A DNA stretch of 64,000 bases, from the NCBI RefSeq assembly GCF_021347895.1, contig NC_067120.1, positions 19,453,361 to 19,517,360 of the forward strand, read 5' to 3'. The translations under genes were made by a program, and so were the position numbers. The notes under the pieces were generated by a model. The model was not told where the DNA came from, searched no databases, and saw only the letters and a program-made list of their open reading frames with translations. Below, in pieces: positions 47,230 through 58,814 of this stretch (positions are counted from its first letter, which is position 1; each line of letters opens with the position of its first letter). This stretch comes from Acanthochromis polyacanthus. Taxonomy: Eukaryota > Chordata > Actinopteri > Pomacentridae.

Positions 47230-50200
47230 ATATATTTATTTAAAGTGGTTGGTAGCCTTCCTCAGTCAAATGTAACGCCAGAAAAATATATTCTCAAGCT
47301 TAGTTCACTTTGCTGATGCTGCAAAGCTTCTTAGATTTAAAAAGATGTGATCCCACGTCTCAGTCCAGTCAAATATGTCTTTGTTATAAAGTGCAAAGAA
47401 AAGACTCAAAGTTCTGCATTAGAAAAGGCAGAGATGTCAGGGAGAAAACAAGTTAAACATGTCTAATATTTGTAACTGTTTACAAAAAAAAAGAAAAGAA
47501 AATGGTGTTTCCCATATTTGCTGGCATGGCATTGGCTTTGTTTACTCGGCCGACTGTCATCTCCATCTGTGCACAGCGGAAAATCAATGGTCTGTCTTTT
47601 AATGCTCAGCAAGCAACTATATGACAAAAGAGTTCTGTTATTAGAGTTAACAAAGTCATCAGTAATTTTTACTTCATCATGGCTGACAGTGCAATACACA
47701 ATGCAGAAGCAAGTGCCATAAAAGCAATATTCCAGTGTTGTCTTTTTGGTTTCTGTGATATATAATACCCTCCATCCTAACCTCTGCTTTTTCCACACAG
47801 TTTTTGGACTATTCCATTGTTCTGAAATGAGAGCTGGTGGGAACAGAGTACAAACACAAGAGATTGCTCTTTTTGGGCACAAATTAACAGTAATTAAACA
47901 CTATTGAAAGAAACCCACAATATTAAGAGGCATCCCAGCTAGCATTTATGATGGGAATGTTACAGTGGGAAAACAAACTGCCCAGTGGTTTGATAAACCC
48001 ATTAAAATGTGAAATCCACTTTGACCACCAGACCTACTTAACAAGCCTACGAGGGCCAGTATAATCCTGCTTGGATATAGGATGAAATGATTCACTGGAT
48101 AATTTGCAGCATCCTGAGGAAAGTAAACACAATTGAAGGGATATTTACGAAGTTTTCCATGCTGCTCTCCAGCTCAGCATGAATGTACAGAATTTATGTG
48201 TCCTACTAAATTCTTGCGTCTTTGGTGCTACTTGGTACTTTATTTGCCGTAATCAACAGGTAATCACAGTTCTGTCCAGTCTCAACTGGAGAATCTTCTA
48301 AAAGACGCAGTTCGCAGAAATGCAGTCAGAAAGACTTTATGGTCTTAAAGTTTTCCCTCAAGAGATTCATGCTTCCTAACCATCTACACAGATGGGGAAC
48401 TTTTCTGCCAATTTATTATTCATTGCATCTTGGGCCAAGGGAAAATTAATTCCTAACATGAAGATATTTGCAAAGGCATGAAAGCAATCTCATTTTCCTT
48501 AATCTCAATAGCAGGGGCAAAAAGAAAGCCAGCCTTACATCAAAGGGCCGTGTTTGTTTGCTGGGCCACTTTCAATCACTTTGATTAGGACCACATCAAC
48601 CCCTTGTGCGATCTCTGTCTTAATTTGTGTGATCCTGACATTTCTTTGCCTCACTGAAAGGTCCTTTTTCCAGTGCTGCAGACGAGATTCCATTTAATGC
48701 AGAATTTGCCGCAGCCAAAATCTGCTTAAACAGTGGAATTATTCAGATTATTCTGTGACCTGCTGATTGTAAATAGTCATTATTTATCATTTTTCAATAT
48801 CACAATTTCTCCGAGGAATATATTAGCACTGCTTCCTGATATTAAAGGTGGTCTTTGCTGTCAAGTAATGCCTCAGAATTATAGCTCACAATTATGCTAC
48901 CAAGGCCACTTAAAAATCTCTCCCGTACAACCAGAAAATCAGGTTCCATGGAAGCACTGGGGAGCAGCAAGGCATCCTGAAGTGGAACAAAAGTAATTCT
49001 AAGCTCTGGTAATGAGCTCTAATGCTTATTACTAGAAAACACAATTGACCTGAGGGTAGTGGCAGAGGACAGGCTACCAAAAATAAAAGCTGTTTTTTTC
49101 TGTACTGTGGCAATTTTCTGACATCTTATAGTCAGTCAGAGAAGGCTTTGTAATATCAGACTTGACTCTATTTCCATCAGTCTGAACAGTACGATTTTAG
49201 CCATAGGTGGTTTCAATATCCTTTGAGCTACATGCAAACACCATGATGATGGTGGTGTACATTACTGCTGGTATTTGAAATAAACTGCTGCAACCTGAAG
49301 GGTTGAAGTGGGAATTTGACTGAACCTGCAGACCAGAGAACTCGATGAAATACCAGAAATACCGTCATTGCACTGGTAAGATGCTAAAATAGTCTCAATA
49401 ACATCTTTCTGAACCTACTGACACAAAGCATATTTTAATACAATACACTAAAAAACATTTATTTTCAGTGGTCTTTGGGTTTAAGGTACAAAGCATGAAT
49501 CGCCACATTATCAGTTGAAGGCCAGTCAGAGACCTTTGTTACATGTCATTTCCCATCTCTTGCAGCCTTCATTTTTACCGACAGCTCACAACAACAGACA
49601 AGAAGGTCAATATCAAACAACCCTGCAAAAAGGGCAACATTTTTCTTACATCCAGTGAAGCCGTTTTCACATCTCTTGTTAAGAATCCATGTTTCTAGGA
49701 TAAAGTATGAAGAGCTGTCATATTAGAGATATGAACACATTTTTCTACTACCAAAATGACCAATCAGGTTGCCTATTTCATACTGAGATCCCCTCAAATA
49801 AACATGTATCCATGATGAAAATATTAAACAAAATATCAAATCTAATACATTTATAAATTAAGGTCAGTTCAATAGATGCGTAAATTGAATAAACTGTAAT
49901 GTTTCAAAAAAATGAAAGTAGCACTATTTTGGCCCTCAGAAGGATGAAGCTTATCCAGATTCATAAATCATGGCCAAACTCATTCTTAATATAACTATTG
50001 ATTGATATATAGTGCAGTAAATTCTCCACAAAATAGCTTCTGAAATTGCATTTTGCAATTTAACATGAATTTCAATCATCGCTTTCCCATCTAGTCACTA
50101 AAGCATATTCATCACTGATAGCATGATAATGTTCCATCCACAGTTTCAATGGTGACAGAATAACTCCCCTCAAATATTTATTATACAACATTATTAAATT

Positions 50201-53200
50201 ATGTTCAGCAGTTACGGCTTTGTTTTTCTTTCCCTTTTTTTCACTCTCACTGCAATCTGAGATACCCAGTGGCATAAAATACCATTAAGTTTGGTCCCTT
50301 GCTGCCGGCTGTCTGTTTGTCTGATTCCATATATTTAACTCTTCTGTTTAAGCCAAGTCACACCCCTGTCTCTATCACTCACTCACTCACACACACACAC
50401 ACACAGACTCTCCCCCTCTTTCACGCACACAGGCACAGGGCTCCCTCATCCCATCTTTTAGAGAGAATGGGTAATTATATAAACAGCTTTCAGCGAGGCA
50501 GGGATTAGGTCCCCGAGAAAGTGATGCTGTCTAATGTTGGCACATTTCTATCACATAGTGAAAAACATGCCATTAAAAGAGCAGTGGAGCCAGGAAGACC
50601 AAGGAGGAGAGAATAAGTGGGGAGTCGTATCCTGTCTGAGTAATTTGGTTACCAATATAACGATGATGTTGCAGAGTATTTGATCGATCATAATGATCCC
50701 GCTGTGAAACTGACATGCCATTTAAAAATGCAGACATGAGGGCGTCCAGGCATGTGTTCCTGAGCTCAACAGTTACAAGTGTCTGTAAAGATGACTGCAA
50801 CTGTAATGACCTACCAATCTATGCTTCAGTGCATCCAACTCTGCAGTCTGTCATGTTCAGAATGTCTGAAGCTTAACGTCAAAGATGAATATGCAGAAAA
50901 CTGCATAAACTGATTTGTATGTTATATTTGCAGACAATTACTGCAGAGCTGGAGAGAAAAAAATACAGTAAGCCCCGACTTCCCATGTTTCCAGACTAAC
51001 CACCCACTGGTTTTATAACTCCTTTTTGTCAAAGAGAGGATCTGTTCCTCACCGAACTACATTTCAGACATTAAGAAATCCCTGCACGGATTTCAGAAGT
51101 CAGACTCTACAGGTAATTGAAGCTGTGCCAGCAATCATTGAAAAGTACCCACAACCTTCTGAAGGGGAAAAAAAATATAAAGGAAAGAAGAAAAGACAGA
51201 GAAGGGGGAGCGAGGGGAAGGGAGGGTGAGAAATGGAAAGAGATGTCTTCATGAAGGACCTAGATACCTGCAGCGATAGTTTTCCACTCTGTGGGCCTTC
51301 TGGCAGGGGGTATTTCCTGAGGTTGTACAAGGAAAACAAAATGTCAACCTCTGTCCCACTCCAACCTGAGAACAATATCTGGTGTCAAATGAAATGTTCC
51401 CTGGACAACAATAAGCGTGTCATCTGCAAACTGTATCTTAGGGGCAAAACCTAGCTGGATTTAATGTTTTAGTCTTTAAGGCAGCGCTAATAGAATATAC
51501 AGGACTCATTAAAAGTTTAGCTGGAAACCCTCTGCCGTGGCCTTGAAGAAGTTTTCTAATAGATCTTCAATTCTAGAGCTAATTTAGCATGGCAGGGCAG
51601 TGCAAGCACTTCTTTACTTCAAAAGCAAGTATTCCTACCAATTGCAATATATTGTTAATAGTGTGATAAATGTTCTCAGCAGGAAGCAAAGGTATTTTGA
51701 CACTACATAGTTGTAAATTAAAGCTTCAGTCTTTTTTCAGATGACACATTTTTTGATATTTTACTTGCATAACATTAAAAATCAACCTATAAATAGACTA
51801 ACCCCATATACTATTAGAATGATCTGCTTAGCTCATTTCAGCAAAAATAATTTTATTGAGTCATGAAGAGAATGTCAAAAACCCATTGCGGTTAAAGTTG
51901 AGATTCAAATAAATCTAAAAAATATACACATATATACAATTTACTGAGTTGAACTTCTTGGTACCTAGCAAAGATGCTTGTGTGCAGACAGATTTGCTAA
52001 TTTAATGCTAACTTAACGTTCTGCAGACTGTTAATCTTAAATATTTATTAACTGCAGACAACACACTGTCCCATTATGACTCACTTGATGACAACCCGAG
52101 CTGCAAGTGAATATTCAGCGGAAAGCGAAATAAAGCCACAAGCTGCAGTGTGGCATTTACCTGGCTGCAGTGACATCCCGGAGTCTTGTCACTACAAGGT
52201 TGCCATGGATGCAGCAGAGAATCCAGGCAAGACATTTAACATGCCCTCCTTTGAAAAATGTCAAACTATTCCTTTAAGCGTGGCATTAAAACTTAATTCT
52301 ACCCAGCGGTTGAGGAGCTATGTTAAATCCTAATATTGCGATCCACTGCCTCTGCTTCATGAAATTCACCCTTGTTTCTGTTAGGAGCAGAATGACTTTG
52401 CCTTTAGTCATATTTTGTCTCAGTTTTGCAGATGTTATTCTTCCGCCTTGAATAAATCCTTTAATGGCGCACAGAAGCCCTTGCTATCGGCTACTGTCTC
52501 TGCCAAATTATAGGCTATTACACTGCAGTAGGTGCTCTGAAGAATGGACGCTGGGTGCTGTGGACCGAAAGTTGTCCAACACAGTAACTAAGGTCTTTTG
52601 ACAGCATACCGATGCATCTCCATGTGCTCCATATGGGAGTATTTTAATCACCATTTTCATTTCAATTACTCAAGATCCCATAAAGATGTGTAGCTTTAAG
52701 ATCAACGTCAAATGTGCCTGTTTAGATCAAGCCTGTAAAGCATGCAGACAGCAATAAAAGCTGCAGCTCCACCATCAAAATGCTAAATCACCCGCCGTAA
52801 TAAGATATTTATGACAGTTTGATGGCTGCTTCTTAAAGTCAGAGTTACGTCACGGCGAGCCAAAGCGGTAACTGCAGATAGAGTCTTTCATTAAACACAA
52901 TGCCAGTCCCCTCTCTGCTGCTCATGAAAGGCCATGTCAACAGCTAATCCACTATTATAGACATCATTCGAGGCCTGATAACTTGTCACAAGCAATTCCC
53001 CACTTGCGTGTAGGAGGGACCCTAAAGGACAATCTGATAGTCACCCAATCAGAGGTCCAAGAAGCACAAAGGTTGTCCGGGGGTGTGCACTGGACATTTA
53101 GTGGAAAAACAACGCATGGAAGCAGGCAAATCTAATTCCTATTCTCTTCCCTTAGCAATTCTTCAATTAAATTGTCAACTATCATCTCAGCTGCACAGGC
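47230..53200. other. Long non-coding stretch, mostly repeat-free
   Basis: Six kilobases without gene, RNA gene or recognisable transposon, the cleanest part of the window. Small simple-sequence tracts occur, such as (ACTC)n and (AC)n at 50380-50405. The minus-strand 139-codon frame at 47463-47882 has no domain and chance-like composition. Blocks at 48640-49000, 52070-52560 and 52680-53040 are the most enhancer-like. Confidence 0.5.
52070..53040. promoter_or_regulatory. Candidate cluster of conserved non-coding elements
   Basis: Two or three adjacent repeat-free blocks. Motifs include TGACTCACTTGATGACA (AP-1-like core TGACTCA near 52078), AATAAAAGCTGCAGCTCC, TTACGTCACGGCG (CRE-like, about 52845) and several ATTA cores. 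Density of varied motifs and absence of transposons is the only evidence. Confidence 0.25.
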
Positions 53201-53203
53201 AGA

Positions 53204-53206
<3 letters not shown>

Positions 53207-53287
<81 letters not shown>
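53207..53287. repeat. (AG)n microsatellite
   Basis: About 40 uninterrupted AG dinucleotides. The Arg-Glu repeat frames crossing it are artefacts of the tract. Confidence 0.97.
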
Positions 53288-53289
<2 letters not shown>

Positions 53290-53290
<1 letters not shown>

Positions 53291-56200
53291 AGAATTAAGG
53301 ACAGCAGTGGATCTCAGCCATCCAATGTTGTTTTACCCCAGAGCCAACCTTGGTGATATCACAGAAAAGCGTGATGAAACGCCTCCAAATGACATAAAAT
53401 GAATCAAATCAGAGATAAGTGTAAATGGAATACCTAAAAAATGCACACACCAACTGGTGTTCTGCAACAAGCACTTTACAGTAACCTTTGTTTTGGGTTT
53501 CTCATTTTCTTGCTGGTTATGAACACATAATCTTTGTGTGGTATTTTTTGTAAAATGAAGCCACACTAATTTACAAAATAAAGCCAATCGACGGGAGATT
53601 GATTATTGTCATAATACATCATTTAGTTAAAACAGTAATTAACAAAATTTGTTTATTACTAAGAATGATGTGGGGCTTTAAATTTGACACAAGCTTCTCT
53701 GGTCACGTCCAGTCTAAATTTTGATTCTAAATTGATCAAATTTGCTCATATTAACACAATTTGATTGCTACTTGAGGGAGCCAGACTTTCACTCTTATTT
53801 CAGTGTAGGTGTCTACTTTAATACACAAATATGAGTACTATTTTTCCTTGACAGGTACCAACTAAGTGCCTAAAACTAGGAGCAGCAAAACAGATTACTC
53901 TCTAAAACCATTAAAGATGAATGGAGGGATTCTGTTTCAAAGCAGCAAATGGAAAATAACTGGATGATATACAGAAAGCAGCATCACTACAAGGCTCTTA
54001 GACAACTCAGCTATAAAATGACTCCTCACCACTGTCAACCTGTCATCACTGTCACTATATATCTATGTGTAATACTCAGTGCTATTTGCTTTGATTATAA
54101 ACACACTATGGATGGTATTTTGCATAATATACACTGCAGCACTCAGTGTGCATTTGGCAAAACAAATCCCTATTTACTTAGACAGTGCCAGTCATTTCAT
54201 ACTGCAGGAGCTGCGAAGTGAAACTATTGAGCAATTTTGTCCAAGTTTCTGCATTGAAAGGCTTCCGCCATGCCCAAGTGTCCTTGAGCAAGATTCAGAA
54301 TCTCAACAAGCACCAGGGAGGCAGTTCTGCAGACAAGTCTGACCTCTGACCTCCCTGTGGGAGGAAGGAACAGAAAAGAAATTTTTGGGGGGGTTCAGTT
54401 GAGTACCAAAAACAGCCTAGGGGAATGCTCTGAACCATCAGAATACCAAATATCTCACGGAGCTCTCCAGGAAGTAGCCTGAGTAGCCTTCGCAATCTGC
54501 TAGAGTTGCAGCTATCAGTCTGAGAGTTACGGATGAGATGGGACAGGTGAAACTCAATTGACTTCACTTTTACAAGACCAGCTGCTTTGTGCAGGTGTTC
54601 TCTGTGCTTGTGGCAAGATCATTCTGAATCCCCAAACACAGTACACACACACAAACACAAAACCAACATTAATCAGAATATGTAATGTGATTTTGTAAAT
54701 ACATGAGAAAAAAATGTGCTATTAGATTAGACCACACCATTTCATCTTATTCCAACCTGAGTTTCACAATTATTGGCCAGAAGGCACAGCTCAATCTGCA
54801 CGTCGCTCTAACTTACACATGACCTAAATAGAGAATTAATTAAAACCTTAATTAAGTCTACACACTGGGCATTATGAACAGGCAGCCTAGAATACTACAG
54901 TGTTGGGTGGTTGGGCCCAGAAGTAGAGCATCAGCATTTGTGCAACTCCACAAAAACAAAACAAATGACGTGTCACAAGGAATGAAGCAGGCTTTCGTTT
55001 AAAAGGGCTGCGCGAATAATCCAGCTGACTTAGCATTTGTAACGAAAAAAAGGGAGAATGAGAGAGGAAAAGGAAGAGAGGGAAAGAAAAAAGAAGGAGG
55101 CACAGAGGCAAACACAAAAGCAAGAATGGCATAGGCAGAACGCTAGAATATTAATGTGTGCAGACATTGTCCCCTTGGAAAGCCTGTGACTCACACAAGA
55201 CGCATGATTTCGAGTTTAGGACCGGACCCGAAAGACGATGAAAAGGACCGTCGAGGGATCTTTTTTTTCTTCCAGGGAATTGTGAGGGAGGGATGCTTTT
55301 TTTATTGGGATTAATCTGTTCTGACAGAAGTAGAACTGTTTGTATGGCTGCTGTTGAGTCATGGCTTCCAAACTGTAATACAACTTGTGCTACACAGTAT
55401 ATAGTTTATTACTATCTGAAGATAAAGGAGAAGGAATTACTACTTCATGTGTATTATTAAAGGGGTTTTGGTCCTTTGTTGGGAAGCTACATCATGGCTG
55501 TGGAGCTACGTCATAGCTGGTGTGCAGTTCCTCAAAAATGTACCGACATATTTGGGATAAAATGACTACAGAGATACCACATAGATGCTGTGTCCAGCTC
55601 TGAGTGCTACTACACTGTATGCTACTAATTACTGTAAGCAATAGAAGATTTATACAGCTTGATTGTGTACAAAAATCCTTGTTCATAGTTCAAATAGTGC
55701 AATAGCACTATTTGAACCGTGAACAAGGTCCTAAAACATATCAGTTGTGGTAATGCCATGGGAACATCACTCTGTGTCAAGTATAAAATCGTCATAATTT
55801 CAACACATTTCTTCTTCTCTGCAACTCAGACTCCACTGATTTTTCTGCTCATCTTCCTTTTTTTTTTTCGGTCAAAGCATCCCAATGGTTTTGTATAAAA
55901 AGCATCAGAACCCCAAGCCTCTCCAGCCTGCTAGCATGTGGCCGACGGGAGCCACGAAAAATCGGCCAACACTTGTCCTTGTGGAGCCCGACGAACCGTG
56001 ATCCAAATCCAAACCGACACCTCATAAACAGGTTGTCAAAAGGCTTTACCTTGATTTTGTCTGTCATTTTGTCTGTCTCTCTGTCTCCTCTAGACCTCAG
56101 TCAATAAATTAATTACATCCACTCAGTGAAGTTGGGTATCTGGTTGATTGTTGGTCCTGCATACCGCCTTCCTGACTGCTTCTTTCTGTTCTCCAGACAT

Positions 56201-58175
56201 CTGCTTTTACAAACCTGGACATATTGTGCTTGATTTCAAATTATCTAGAAAAAACCAAAAGGGTGCCTTCAGCCGTGCTAATGTGATGAATAAGAAGAGA
56301 TATATTGCATTTCTTGCAACATATAATTAATAGACTCCCAAACTCAAAGAGAGGTGAAGTCAATAAGGACAGATGGTTATACACCTGTCAGTAGAAACCA
56401 CAGCCGAATGAATCTTTTCTTTGTTATAATTTGTTGATTCAGAGGTAGGGGTTGAATGGGTAATAGCTATTTTCCTTCAGCTCTTTGCTTAACTAAGTAC
56501 ATTTCAATTGCCTATTAAAATGCAAATTGTTTCATTAATAGAGCACAGGGGTGTGCTAACTGCTGAACACAGCTATTGTGTTTGCATAGGTAAATAAAGA
56601 AACACCAGTTAGTGATCATAGCACACAGATTACCATGCCTAAATTGTTCTGTTACATTGTTAAATGAGTGTTTATTTCTCTTTTAATTTTGACTGACTTC
56701 ACAAATATGAAAAGAAAGTGTGAGACTGTGCATTTGCATACACATGTTAAATGATTCATGCTCCATGCTAATGATCATGAAGGGTTCGTGAGAGAGTTCA
56801 GTGTATCAGCTGTAGTCATAGATGTAAATGTTATTTAGCGGATGATATAAGGATTGCATTTGGAATATTACTTACTTTTAGTTTTCAGCATTACAGAGGC
56901 TAAGATGCAGATACGGTACAAAAGCGTGCAAAAGATTTAGGGACTTTATATGTTGTTTTGAAGTTTAGATTGTTCTTAGTCAAGCATTTTTATGAAGAAT
57001 CAGATCCCAATTTATTCTGTACCAAGAAAGCAGTCTCAATCTCACAGCAAGAGTCATAAAGAGCCATCATCAGCAACAAGAAGGACAGGAAGTCCTGCAC
57101 CAGGCGATCTGGTAAAAATTAAGAAACACAGTACATGATACCTATAAATAATTTAACTGTCCATCTATAGCACAGATTTTTAAAGACTTGAGGATGATAA
57201 ATCCAAGTAATGAGAACTGTGTGCAGAATAAGACACAATACAGATGTTACCAAGTAGTGCTACACACACATTGTGTTTTTAAATCTCAAACAAAGGTCCA
57301 GAGTGGGAAAAAAAATACAACCTTTACATAGTCCATAATTGTGGTAGAAATCATTTACCATGATTAATGTTATAAAGTCCTCAAGGAAGTTAAGGAAATT
57401 CTGTGATGAACTGGTTTTAATTTTCTGCAAGTAAAAATAATGTCCATTTATATCTAGCTACAAGTTTCTAAAGCACTCCCTGAACACTTCATTAGGGACT
57501 CCTGAGAAATCCATGCTCTCAGTTTTCCAATCCATGCTCCTTCCTAAGCCCTGAAACATTTAGAGAAAAATGCACATCCAATCAAACTCTCAGAAAAAGA
57601 AAAAAAAAAGGTTTCTGCTGACTTGAGGTGAGCATTTATGATGTTTACTTGTAGACACATTTAATGGCACTAATTCCTTGACGAAGAGTGTTACAAGCCT
57701 GTACCAAACAGGACACATTCATTCACTAAAGACTGGTGTAACTAATAACATTAATAACAGCTTCATTTCAGTTTGGTCTCCCAGAATCAGGTCCTGGTAT
57801 TGTGCCTATGTTGACTCACTGATGTGGCTTACTGGCACACCTGAAATTAGACTGAGCCAGTATTTATATTATTAGTCACACCTCTGCTGTGGGAAATAAA
57901 AAAATATGTGGTAAAAAAAAAAAAGACATTTTTTCCACTGACTTGACGCCAAATACAATTTTAATAGATAAGATCAGGATATTTGCTGCAAAACTTCGAT
58001 TGCAGTTCTCAGATTTAGAAACCAAGTCGAGCAGGTCAGTACACACTTTCTTGCTTGTGTATTTGTGCATTGCTGAATACAGAAACCAATCTGGCTTGCT
58101 TGACAAACAGTTTTACTAATTTATGTATTTAGAGGGTAGGTTTAGATTACTTGGATAATTCTGGACATTTGTTTG
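53290..58175. other. Long non-coding stretch, nothing recognised
   Basis: No gene. Purine-rich patch at 55046-55100, T-run at 55859-55868, A-runs near 57598-57609 and 57913-57924. A CpG-richer patch at 55930-56010 contains a 72-codon minus-strand frame with no domain. A strong hairpin at 55677 is listed separately. Confidence 0.5.
55677..55728. repeat. 24-base near-perfect inverted repeat with 4-base loop
   Basis: Arms 55677-55700 and 55705-55728 (starting CCTTGTTCATAGTTCAAATA) pair at 22 of 24 positions; one of the two exceptions is a G-T wobble in RNA. The loop is AATA. Too tight for a normal microRNA precursor. Could be a replication-generated palindrome or the relic of a small transposon. 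Confidence 0.85.
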
Positions 58176-58179
58176 ACTC

Positions 58180-58808
58180 ACATTTCAACAAGAAAAGCAC
58201 TCAGGGAGCACAGCACTCTATCAAGGCTACTCAGTTGTATCCTTTCCGACTGCTGAAATCTTGAAAAATTCGTAGCAGAAATCACGATACTATAGAATGT
58301 GGCCATTTAATACAGATGTACCCACAAACAAAATGACCTTGTGCTGAGCGCAGGCATGTGTTATGCATGTGTATGTTATGTACGGATACCAAAGCATGAC
58401 CTAATTGACTGATTGAAATGATGGGACTTGGAAACCCTCCCACAATTTAATAAATTGTTCCTTGCATCATTTTCGACGGATAAGTCCCGATAAGTCCACA
58501 GTGGTTGATTTGTAGTAGGATCGCAATCATGGAATCATGAGCAGGCAGCTGACATAGGGTTCACTTGTCATAGTTACAGTGACACCATGTCGCTATCTCG
58601 CAATGATACAGACATCATTAACAAATCCATGGAGCCAGACTATAAGCCACATCACTGAAAAATCTAATCAATTTGTTCTCGTGTCATTTCTGACCTTTCC
58701 TGAAAATTTCAACCAAATCCATCTGTGTGTTTTTGAGTAATGCTGCTAGCAGACAGACAGACAAACGTACACCGATCGGCACAGAACTCTGCCGTTCCTT
58801 GGCACAGT
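58180..58808 (+). repeat. Dispersed repeat, copy 2 (pair with 16.4 kb)
   Basis: Left end AACAAGAAAAGCACTCAGGG and right end GCCGTTCCTTGGCACAG. Shares with the 16.4-kb copy GTGTTATGCAT, TCCCACAATTTAAT/AATTGTTCCTTG, AGTGGTTGATTTGTAGTAGG, GGTTCACTTGTCATAGTTAC, CATGGAGCCAGACTATAAGC and TCATTTCTGACCTTTCCTGA. This copy keeps a segment around 58255-58345 (TCGTAGCAGAAATCACGATA...) that the other lacks, so it is the more complete one. Non-coding. Confidence 0.65.
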
Positions 58809-58814
58809 AAAAGT

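Noticed and set aside
47463..47882. 139-codon minus-strand open frame
   Set aside because: Cys/Phe/Ser-rich chance-like composition, ends in a Phe run from a poly-A tract, no domain, no promoter or splice support.
53083..53402. Arg-Glu repeat proteins
   Set aside because: Direct translation of the (AG)n tract.
55677..55728. microRNA precursor
   Set aside because: A 4-base loop and 24-base stem are too compact for normal Drosha/Dicer substrates.
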